Positions 13,002 through 18,776 of a DNA stretch of 18,776 nt are shown piece by piece. The notes beneath the pieces are model-generated. The model was not told the origin of the DNA. It saw nothing but the letters and a program-made list of their open reading frames with translations, and did not search any database. The stretch is from an uncultured Eggerthellaceae bacterium (GTDB taxonomy: Bacteria; Actinomycetota; Coriobacteriia; Coriobacteriales; Eggerthellaceae). Position 1 is the first letter of the stretch. Each line of letters opens with the position of its first letter. The translations under genes were made by a program, and so were the position numbers. The stretch spans positions 1-18,776 of the forward strand of contig CANOHY010000034.1 in assembly GCA_947565915.1 (NCBI GenBank), given 5' to 3'.

Positions 13002-14531
13002 ATGAGCGCAGGAAGCTCCATTTTCACCAAGGCGAAGAAGTGGGCGGGAGACCGCCTGAAGGATCTCATCTACTCGTATTATCTGCCGCGCCAATATCGG
13101 AAGTGCGTGAAGAGGCTTGCGGGTGAGAGTGCTGGCGGGGCTGGCGTTGGTGAGGGTGCAGCTGAAGCTGGTGTGGCTACCGGTGGTGCGGGCGCGGGCG
13201 CTGGCGGGTCGGGCGAGCCTGCAAAGGTGCTGTTCGTCTTCGACCCCGGCAGCTCCATGCCCCCCGAGTTCACCTGCCTGTGGGAGGCGCTTGCGGACAA
13301 CCTGCGCTTCCAGCTGCAGTTCGCGGCCATCAGCACGCCGAAGCGCCATTTCATCCGGTACATGCACGACTACCGTGACCTCATGCCGAGCATCGCGCAG
13401 GCGAGCTTCATCGTGCTGCGCGAGGTGACCGTTGCAATAAGCTGCCTGCCGCTGCGGCCCGAGACGAAGGTGATCCAGCTGTGGCATGGGTGCGGCGCTT
13501 TCAAGAAGTTCGGCATGTCCACGGCGAGCAAGATATTCGGGAGCAATCGTGCGCAGCTGCTGCGTCACCCTCAGCATGCGAACACCTCGCTGGTTACCGT
13601 GAGCTCGCCCGAGGTGGTGTGGGCCTACGAAGAAGCCATGTGCATGGAAGAGCGCCCTGGGGTGGTTCGCCCGTTGGGCGTGAGCCGCACCGACGTGTTC
13701 TTCGACCAGGACTTCTTGCGGGCAGCGCGCGAACAGGTGCTGCAAGTTGTGCCCGATGCGCGTGGCAAGAAGATCGTGCTGTATGCACCAACGTTTCGGG
13801 GCCGCACGAATACGGCAAAGGCGCCCGACCAGCTGGACCTTTCGCTGCTTGCGCGTGAGCTGGGCGATGAATGGGTGCTTCTGGTGAAGCAGCACCCGCA
13901 CGTGAAGGCGCGGCCGCCTATTCCTGAAGACGCGCGCGAATTCGCGTTCGATGTGACTGATGAGTTGCCCACGGACGTGTTGCTTGCTGCAGCCGATGCG
14001 TGCATAACCGACTATTCGTCGCTCGTGTTCGAATATGCGCTTTTCGAGCGGCCGCTGCTCTTCTTCGCCTACGACTTGGCCGATTATGATGATTGGCGCG
14101 GCTTCTACTACGACTACGACGCCATGACGCCTGGGCCCGTGGTAACCACCACACAGGAGGTGGCCGACTTCCTGGCGAACGTGGTTGCTCACTTCGACCC
14201 TGCAGAGGTGCGGGCGTTCAAGGAGCGCTTCATGAGCGCTTGCGATGGCCATGCGACCGAGCGCATCGTGGAGTACATGGAAGAACAACTATCGGCCCCC
14301 GAGAAGGACCTCCGTTTTCACTCCTCGGTCGCTTCGCTCCCTGCGGGGGTTGAAAACTCTGGTCCTTCCCAGGGGCCAAATAAGCAATCATGTGAGCTTG
14401 CCGACAGGCGTGGCTCTGAGCAGCGATTCTGCAGCCCACATGCGCAGGCGCTTGCGCCGTTGCACATGGGTGCGAAGCCAAGCGCGAAGAGCTGCGGCTG
14501 TCGGCAAGCTCTCAAAGGAGTAGTGTGCTGA
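13002..14531 (+). CDS. tarL: Poly(ribitol/glycerol phosphate) polymerase, TarL/TagF family, with extra C-terminal tail
   Basis: Predicted 509-residue membrane-associated Glyphos_transf enzyme that would polymerise ribitol-phosphate from CDP-ribitol onto the lipid-linked acceptor. It contains a basic, amphipathic N-terminus (1-40), a Gly/Ala low-complexity linker (about 42-73), QLWHGCGAFKKFG with the putative catalytic His (159-171), YAPTFRG, KQHPHV (296-301) and ITDYSS (335-340). The family domain ends near residue 430 (ERIVEYMEEQL). The last 79 residues look unlike the family: they are encoded by two palindromic elements (14295-14377 and 14394-14511), and the frame runs on to a TGA that overlaps the next ATG (TGATG). 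The original stop was probably lost by insertion of repeat DNA. It follows tarJ by 12 bp. Poly-glycerol activity cannot be excluded from sequence, but tarIJ favours ribitol. Confidence 0.88.
   Translation: MSAGSSIFTKAKKWAGDRLKDLIYSYYLPRQYRKCVKRLAGESAGGAGVGEGAAEAGVATGGAGAGAGGSGEPAKVLFVFDPGSSMPPEFTCLWEALADNLRFQLQFAAISTPKRHFIRYMHDYRDLMPSIAQASFIVLREVTVAISCLPLRPETKVIQLWHGCGAFKKFGMSTASKIFGSNRAQLLRHPQHANTSLVTVSSPEVVWAYEEAMCMEERPGVVRPLGVSRTDVFFDQDFLRAAREQVLQVVPDARGKKIVLYAPTFRGRTNTAKAPDQLDLSLLARELGDEWVLLVKQHPHVKARPPIPEDAREFAFDVTDELPTDVLLAAADACITDYSSLVFEYALFERPLLFFAYDLADYDDWRGFYYDYDAMTPGPVVTTTQEVADFLANVVAHFDPAEVRAFKERFMSACDGHATERIVEYMEEQLSAPEKDLRFHSSVASLPAGVENSGPSQGPNKQSCELADRRGSEQRFCSPHAQALAPLHMGAKPSAKSCGCRQALKGVVC
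14295..14377. repeat. 83-bp composite palindrome at the 3' end of tarL
   Basis: Nested arms pair symmetrically: GGCCCC/GGGGCC (14295-14300, 14372-14377), a 4x4 internal loop, AAGGACC/GGTCCTT (14305-14311, 14361-14367), a 3x3 loop, and GTTTTCA/TGAAAAC (14315-14321, 14351-14357). Inside these, CTCC pairs with GGGG if one base is bulged. It begins four bases after the family domain ends. There is no T-run, so it is not a classical terminator. It resembles an intergenic REP-like palindromic element. Confidence 0.7.
14394..14511. repeat. 118-bp inverted repeat with cloverleaf-like folding before the GT2 start
   Basis: GAGCTTGCCGACAG (14394-14407) is the exact reverse complement of 14498-14511. 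After one mismatch the stem continues for nine more pairs, two of them G-T (14409-14417 with 14488-14496). Inside lie a small hairpin GCAG-CGATT-CTGC (14420-14432) and a symmetric hairpin at 14435-14470 (CCCA, TGCG and GGCG blocks pairing around CTTG). The right arm ends three bases before the AAAGGAG ribosome-binding site of the next gene. Confidence 0.75.
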
Positions 14532-16012
14532 TGGTGCGGGTGTCGGTCATAGTTCCAGCGTATAACGTCGAGCGCGAGCTTGAGCCCACGGTGGCAAGCT
14601 TGCTTGCACAGACGCTTCCGGCCAAGCAGCTGGAGGTGATCATCGTGGATGACGGCTCCACCGATGGCACAGGCGCCGTGGCTGACAGGCTTGCGGCTCG
14701 CTATGCCGACGTGCAGGTCGTCCATCAGCAGAATCGCGGCGTAAGCGCAGCACGCAGCGCGGGCATCGCTGCTGCGAGTGGCACGTACTTGGCGTTCGTG
14801 GATGCGGGCGACATGCTGCTTCCCGGCACGCTGCAACCAGCGGCAGACTTGCTAGCTGACCACGGCGACGAGATAGACCTGGTGTGCTATCCCATGCTGG
14901 TAGTGAAGAATGGGCACCAGAAGCCCCATGTTCGCGAGGAAGTGCTCACGCACACGGGCATCTACGACCTTACGAAGTTCGGCAGCGCGTTTGCGCAGGT
15001 GACCAATGTGAACGTGCTGGTGCGAAACACGGCCGATCTGCCGCGGTTTCGCGAGGACCTGCAAGTGCACGAGGACCTCGTGTTCAACTTGGAGGTGCTG
15101 CTGCGCCGCCAGAAGATGGGATTCTCGAAGGCGGGCGGCTATGTGTACATTCGCGAGGAGGATAGCGCTGGCCGAACGAAGATGGCGCCTGAGTTTCAGT
15201 TCGAGCAGAACACCGGCTTCTGGGAGGAACTCTTCGGACGCTATGTTGATGCAGGCGTGCAGGTGCCGTTGTATCTGCAAGCCTCGTACATGAGCGAGCT
15301 TGTATGGAAGATCAAGGCTGACCTGCTGTTTCCGCGGCACTTGTCGGTGCGCGAGGAGGAAGCGGGTCGCGCGCGGTTGGAGCACCTGCTCGACCACGTT
15401 GACGATGACGTGATATGGTGCGCGCCGCGCTCGGATGAGTACTTGCGGCATTTCTTCTACTCGCTGAAGCATGGCACGCGCACGCACGCTAGCATCGACG
15501 AGCAGGGGTTTGCGCTGTGGGACGATGACAAGCTGCTGCTCTGCCGCCATTACGTGAACGTGTGCTTGGATCCGCATTTCAAGGGAGTGGCAGATGGCAT
15601 AGTGGGCACGTTGGAGTCGGTGGCGTTCTCGCATTTGCCCCCATGGGACGATTCTCAGCTAAGCGAGCCGGTTTCGTGCACATGCGTGCTTGCTGACGGC
15701 ACGCGCAAGGCGCTCACCGTGCACCCTATCGTTAGCTTACCCAGCGACGAACGCAGCCAGCGCGGCGTGGTGGGCAACGAATGCATCGCAAATTTCTACC
15801 AGTTCGAGCTGCCCCTGCGGCCCAGCCAGCTTGCGGGCATCACCTTCGAGGTATCGATCAACGACGTGCCGTTTCCCGTGCAGGTGCAGGTGCTGCCGAA
15901 AGAGCATGGTGCCGCCTGGAAGCAGTTGCGCGATACGAAGCGGCGCGTGGGGCATTGGGCCAATCGCTCCCATTATCACCGCAGCTTCAAACTGCCTAAC
16001 GAGAGCCGGTAA
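14531..16012 (+). CDS. Family 2 glycosyltransferase with large uncharacterised C-terminal region
   Basis: Predicted 493-residue GT2 enzyme, last gene of the operon. The catalytic domain has RVSVIVPAYN (3-12), VDDGSTDGT (39-47) and VDAGD (90-94), the last being a D-A-G-D variant of the usual DxDD metal site. A conserved-looking DLQVHEDLVFNLE acidic motif follows. Residues from about 225 to 493 have no motif I recognise and appear soluble, with no membrane helix. A role in glycosylating the teichoic-acid chain or building its linkage unit is inferred from context only. AAAGGAG (14514-14520) supports the start; ATG 14531 overlaps the tarL stop as TGATG, and GTG 14525 (two codons longer) is the alternative. 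Translation is likely coupled to tarL. It ends convergently, overlapping the next gene by 17 bp. Confidence 0.87.
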   Translation: MVRVSVIVPAYNVERELEPTVASLLAQTLPAKQLEVIIVDDGSTDGTGAVADRLAARYADVQVVHQQNRGVSAARSAGIAAASGTYLAFVDAGDMLLPGTLQPAADLLADHGDEIDLVCYPMLVVKNGHQKPHVREEVLTHTGIYDLTKFGSAFAQVTNVNVLVRNTADLPRFREDLQVHEDLVFNLEVLLRRQKMGFSKAGGYVYIREEDSAGRTKMAPEFQFEQNTGFWEELFGRYVDAGVQVPLYLQASYMSELVWKIKADLLFPRHLSVREEEAGRARLEHLLDHVDDDVIWCAPRSDEYLRHFFYSLKHGTRTHASIDEQGFALWDDDKLLLCRHYVNVCLDPHFKGVADGIVGTLESVAFSHLPPWDDSQLSEPVSCTCVLADGTRKALTVHPIVSLPSDERSQRGVVGNECIANFYQFELPLRPSQLAGITFEVSINDVPFPVQVQVLPKEHGAAWKQLRDTKRRVGHWANRSHYHRSFKLPNESR

Positions 16013-17069
16013 AGAGGCGCTTGGCCTTGCGCGCCAGGCGGCGGGGAAGCGAGCGCTGCTTGCGGGCGGCTGCTGCGAGCGCTTCGACATAGCCGTCGTA
16101 GGTGCCGTTTTGGATCAGCTGCAAATCGGTCCAGCGGCTCTCGGGATACACGTAGAAGTAATCGTGCGGCTTGCCAGCAATGCCCATCTCGGCGAGACCC
16201 TCAGTTTTCAGGAAATCGAACACCTTGCGCTGCTGGTCGGGGTGGGCAGCTAGCGTGCGCAGGTTGTACATGCAGAAATCGTAGGCCAAATTGACGAAGG
16301 GGTGTTCGAGCTGTTCGAAGAGCCCAAGCTGTTGCAGTGCTTCCTTCAGGCAGCGAAGCGCCTCGAAGAAGGCGAAGGGGTCGTGGTGCTGCGTGGCTTG
16401 AAGCGATGCGGCGTTGTGCTGGCGGTAGTAGAGCAGCGGCTCGTCGAGCACGGCGATGCGCTCGGCAAGTGCGATGGCGCTCAGCACGAAGCAGAAGTCG
16501 TTCGCGCTGCGCGTGCCTTGGAACTGCAAGCCATGCTGGCGCACGAACGATGCGCGGAATAGCTTGTTCCAAGGGGCGGGCGTGGTGAAGCAGAGGATGT
16601 TGCGCGTGTTGTCGTTGCGGTTGAAGGTGCCCTCCAGCGGGCAGAGGTTCGCGCGGCACGTTTGCGGTAGGTCGCGCGTGGCGCCTGTTTCCGCATTGAA
16701 CGAGGTGGCGCGAAACACGCAGATGTCGGCGCTGGTTTGCTCGGCGCGCGCGTGGGCGTGCTTTAGCAGGTTGGGGCTGAAGGTGTCGTCGCCGTCGAGG
16801 AACAGCAGGTAGGTGCCGCGCGCGTACCGCATTCCTAAGTTGCGCGCGATACCAGCGAACTGGTGTTGTTGCTGCAGCACAGTGATGTTGGGGTGGTCGG
16901 CCGCGTAGAGGTTGGCGAGTTCGAAGGTGCCGTCGGTGGAGCCGTCGTCCACGATGATGAGCTCGAAATCCTGGAATGTTTGCTGCATCAGCGAGTCAAT
17001 CGCCTGTTGCAGATACAGCGCGCAGTTGAACACGGGCATGATGACGGATATTTCGGGCGTGGTGTTCAT
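15996..17069 (-). CDS. Family 2 glycosyltransferase
   Basis: Predicted 357-residue GT2 enzyme with ISVIMPVFNC (7-16), the nucleotide-binding VDDGSTDGT (40-48) and the metal-binding LDGDD (91-95). PWNKLFRASFV and a later LLYYRQHN are shared in style with the GT2 at 434-1864 (NKLFSADFV, LYHYRTNN), suggesting paralogy. The C-terminus is strongly basic (ARKAKRLFTGSR), which could help peripheral membrane binding. The acceptor is unknown; a part in linkage-unit synthesis or polymer decoration is inferred from its place at the end of the teichoic-acid operon. ATG 17069 has no good Shine-Dalgarno sequence and a promoter-like pair ends eight bases upstream, so it may be translated from a leaderless mRNA. 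Its 3' end overlaps that of the convergent GT2. Confidence 0.88.
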   Translation of the reverse strand: MNTTPEISVIMPVFNCALYLQQAIDSLMQQTFQDFELIIVDDGSTDGTFELANLYAADHPNITVLQQQHQFAGIARNLGMRYARGTYLLFLDGDDTFSPNLLKHAHARAEQTSADICVFRATSFNAETGATRDLPQTCRANLCPLEGTFNRNDNTRNILCFTTPAPWNKLFRASFVRQHGLQFQGTRSANDFCFVLSAIALAERIAVLDEPLLYYRQHNAASLQATQHHDPFAFFEALRCLKEALQQLGLFEQLEHPFVNLAYDFCMYNLRTLAAHPDQQRKVFDFLKTEGLAEMGIAGKPHDYFYVYPESRWTDLQLIQNGTYDGYVEALAAAARKQRSLPRRLARKAKRLFTGSR

Positions 17070-17077
17070 GAGTGTTT

Positions 17078-17105
17078 ACTTTAGAAGATTATTCAATCAT
17101 GGCAA
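17078..17105 (-). promoter_or_regulatory. Promoter of the minus-strand GT2, very short leader
   Basis: On the minus strand, TTGCCA (17100-17105; 5 of 6 to the -35 consensus) and TAAAGT (17078-17083; 4 of 6) are separated by 16 bp. The -10 ends 8 bp before the ATG, the same geometry as at the LCP gene at 4268. AATAAT a few bases upstream is an alternative -10 that would give a leader of about 13 nt. Confidence 0.4.
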
Positions 17106-17112
17106 AGATGAA

Positions 17113-18360
17113 TCATTGATTAAAGGTAGTTTTGAGCTCGTGCGTTCTCTTCTCAAATACTGCTTTGAATCGTGCGATTTCACGTTCGGAACACCCATTC
17201 TTCTTCGCCAAGGTGTGCCACTGACCAAGCGATTGCAGGATTCCCCCAACTATTTCCGATGCCTCATCCGGCGCGAGCCCGCAATATAAGGCAAGATCTT
17301 GAAGCCCTGCCGCATCCTTACCGCAGGGGGCGCCTGCTATGGAAGTCACACGTTGTGCATCTTCGTAAGGGTTAGGATTCACGTCGAAAAGAGGTGAGAG
17401 CTGCCAAGATTTGCCAAGTCTTAAAAATCCCCAATTACGCAGATGATCGTCGGTGTTATTAATTGCCACAGAAAAAGCTACACGCTTGAACAGCTCTTTT
17501 AGCTCGCGCTGTGCGTCATTGGCGAACTGCGAAATAGCTTCAGCTAGTTCCGCGTAATCGCGAGGTTGGCCGTCGGTGCTTTCGAGCATGGTCATGCCGC
17601 TCATATAGGGGATACGAAGACCATTAACCTGCGAGTTCTTTCGATCAAATCTTTCAAGCAACAATACGCTTTCATCGCCGATGTGTAGCAACCGGCTGGC
17701 TGGTGTTGGGATGGCAGCCGCATTTGCGAGGTCGAGCGCCGTTTTTTCCCAGGCCATCACATTCCATTCGTCGGCGGGATGAGAAAACTTTGCTAAAAGC
17801 AAACGGTCATCGTCACAAACCGATGCTTTAGGCCGGGCACCGCCCAATGAACCCGAGCCGGCAGCTAGTAAGGCTTTGATTTCCTCGTGTCCTGCTTCGT
17901 CTCGAGCTACATCGTGGCTTGCATGAACGAGGGCAGGAAGCTGGATGATAGGAGGAATTGGTGAAGATGCGGCAAGAAAGTTCCCGCCTGGTTCGCAAAA
18001 ACGTAATGACCCCTCGCGCGTTTGATCAAAAACGCCAATGAGAAAATCGACATCATCAAGTTGATGCGACGGCCTGTTGTGCGCCAAGGCATTTTCGCGA
18101 GCATCGCGCATGATAAGGGTGCGACCCCAGCGGTCGGGTGAACAATCGCGAAAAGCTCCAGGAATAGCTGAACAGTGCTGCGTGCCTGGAGTAAGCGGAA
18201 ATACGGGATCAATTGCATAAGAGTCTTGGCCTAATGCAAGCCACGATTCGTCATAGGTGAAGGTGGTGGAAATGGTATGGTGCCGCAAGGCGAATCGCGC
18301 AATGCCAACCAGCCTGTCAGTACTCGTGCTTGCATCATATACTTCGAGGGTTGGAACCAT
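17113..18360 (-). CDS. hipA: HipA family serine/threonine kinase toxin
   Basis: Predicted 415-residue cytoplasmic kinase of the HipA family. The studied E. coli member inactivates glutamyl-tRNA synthetase by phosphorylation and promotes persistence; the target here is unknown. Features are an N-terminal HipA_N-like region (1-130), the Gly-rich GSGSLGGARPKAS loop (168-180), LLAKFS with the putative ATP-binding Lys (191), ERFDR (236-240), the catalytic NTDDHLRNWGF (302-312) and the metal-binding Asp in PLFDVNP (323-329). Length and motifs indicate an intact kinase. Its ATG lies 2 bp after the hipB stop, so the pair is coupled and toxin follows antitoxin. It has no visible link to the neighbouring envelope genes, and its coding DNA is less GC-rich than theirs, which hints at separate acquisition. 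Confidence 0.93.
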   Translation of the reverse strand: MVPTLEVYDASTSTDRLVGIARFALRHHTISTTFTYDESWLALGQDSYAIDPVFPLTPGTQHCSAIPGAFRDCSPDRWGRTLIMRDARENALAHNRPSHQLDDVDFLIGVFDQTREGSLRFCEPGGNFLAASSPIPPIIQLPALVHASHDVARDEAGHEEIKALLAAGSGSLGGARPKASVCDDDRLLLAKFSHPADEWNVMAWEKTALDLANAAAIPTPASRLLHIGDESVLLLERFDRKNSQVNGLRIPYMSGMTMLESTDGQPRDYAELAEAISQFANDAQRELKELFKRVAFSVAINNTDDHLRNWGFLRLGKSWQLSPLFDVNPNPYEDAQRVTSIAGAPCGKDAAGLQDLALYCGLAPDEASEIVGGILQSLGQWHTLAKKNGCSEREIARFKAVFEKRTHELKTTFNQ

Positions 18361-18362
18361 GG

Positions 18363-18662
18363 TTATCGCCGAACCCTTTGGGGTAGTTCCTCCTCTGCCC
18401 GCAGACGGCCGTAATCGGTTTCAAAGGGGTCGAAAGCGTCGATGACGCGGTCAAGAATACCCAGCATAGTGGCCACGTTGAGTGTGGTCTCAAAAGAAAC
18501 CGAAGGATCGCCCTTTTCGAGACGCGACATTGTGGCGCGGCTTATGTTGGCTTTTTCGGCGAGTTGCTGCATGGTGAAGCCACGCAATTTGCGCCATGTT
18601 GTTATGGACTCACCAATGCTTTTTGCGGCGAGTTTAGTTTTCATGGGAGTAGGACGTTTCAT
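18363..18662 (-). CDS. hipB: HipB-like helix-turn-helix antitoxin
   Basis: Predicted 99-residue DNA-binding protein with an XRE/Cro-type helix-turn-helix: GFTMQQLAEKANISRATMSR at about 28-47, followed by LEKGDPSVSFETTLNVA. It would neutralise HipA and repress the operon. The N-terminus is Lys/Arg-rich and the C-terminal tail is charged (RAEEELPQRVRR). The start at 18662 is supported by AAGGA seven bases upstream; an internal ATG seven codons in is a less likely start. The operon order hipB-hipA is canonical. Confidence 0.93.
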   Translation of the reverse strand: MKRPTPMKTKLAAKSIGESITTWRKLRGFTMQQLAEKANISRATMSRLEKGDPSVSFETTLNVATMLGILDRVIDAFDPFETDYGRLRAEEELPQRVRR

Positions 18663-18686
18663 GAGTAATCCTTAATGACTAAAATA

Positions 18687-18705
18687 TATTACATAAACAG
18701 TAATA
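18687..18705. promoter_or_regulatory. Candidate HipB operator
   Basis: TATTAC-ATAAACA-GTAATA is a perfect 6-bp inverted repeat with a 7-bp spacer. It lies between the predicted hipB transcription start and its ribosome-binding site. Autoregulation through such palindromes is known for HipB, but the sequence differs from the E. coli operator, so this is inference from position and symmetry. Confidence 0.4.
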
Positions 18706-18723
18706 AAAGTTAATTTATAGTGC

Positions 18724-18732
18724 ATTATAACA
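18724..18732 (-). promoter_or_regulatory. Extended -10 promoter of hipBA
   Basis: On the minus strand this reads TGTTATAAT, a perfect extended -10. It implies a start near 18717 and a leader of about 55 nt containing the candidate operator. The surrounding 110 bp are strongly AT-rich compared with the rest of the window. Confidence 0.55.
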
Positions 18733-18776
18733 TCGCTAAACTAATGCAGTAGACCACTAAAGAGAAAACCTACTCA

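Noticed and set aside
11883..14288. An 801-codon open frame on the minus strand across tarI, tarJ and tarL
   Set aside because: It is antisense to three genes with clear family motifs, has His/Arg-rich composition and no domain. Long antisense frames are expected from the strong GC-ending codon bias of the plus-strand genes.

Overview
The window is high-GC bacterial DNA. It carries a largely complete wall-teichoic-acid-type (poly-ribitol-phosphate) cell-envelope locus, with an orphan histidine gene on one side and a hipBA toxin-antitoxin pair on the other. Strong GC-ending codon use, Shine-Dalgarno starts mixed with apparently leaderless ones, and three clustered LytR-CpsA-Psr (LCP) ligases fit an actinobacterium. 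I lean towards Coriobacteriia, but that is inference; there is no rRNA or other marker gene in the window.

Layout. 1-433: no convincing gene, only a short 15-bp tandem repeat. 434-1864 (-): family 2 glycosyltransferase with a low-complexity N-terminal tail. 2223-2549 (+): hisI, alone. 2550-3110: non-coding, holding a degenerate 59-bp inverted repeat and the terminator of the next gene. 3111-4061 (-) and 4268-5371 (+): divergent LCP genes sharing a control region with two near-identical 19-bp direct repeats. 5683-8032 (+): tagO-like initiating transferase overlapping a third LCP gene. 8040-9263 (-): CDP-glycerol/ribitol phosphotransferase-family enzyme. 9439-16012 (+): apparent operon of ABC permease (tagG/tarG), ATPase (tagH/tarH), cytidylyltransferase (tarI), ribitol-5-phosphate dehydrogenase (tarJ), polymerase (tarL/tagF family) and a GT2 enzyme. 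15996-17069 (-): third GT2, overlapping tail-to-tail. 17113-18662 (-): hipA and hipB with an AT-rich promoter/operator.

How the genes would work together. TagO puts a sugar phosphate on undecaprenyl phosphate. TarJ and TarI make ribitol-5-phosphate and then CDP-ribitol. The two Glyphos_transf-family enzymes prime and/or polymerise the phosphopolyol chain. The GT2 enzymes probably build the linkage unit or decorate the chain. TagGH exports it, and one or more LCP proteins ligate it to peptidoglycan. No TagA (ManNAc transferase) or TagD/TarD (CDP-glycerol synthesis) is visible, so the linkage unit may be non-canonical or completed elsewhere.

Most unusual structure. Two large palindromic elements (14295-14377 and 14394-14511) lie in the last 240 bp of the polymerase frame, after its catalytic domain ends. 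They appear to have extended the protein by about 79 residues, and they sit directly against the ribosome-binding site of the next gene.
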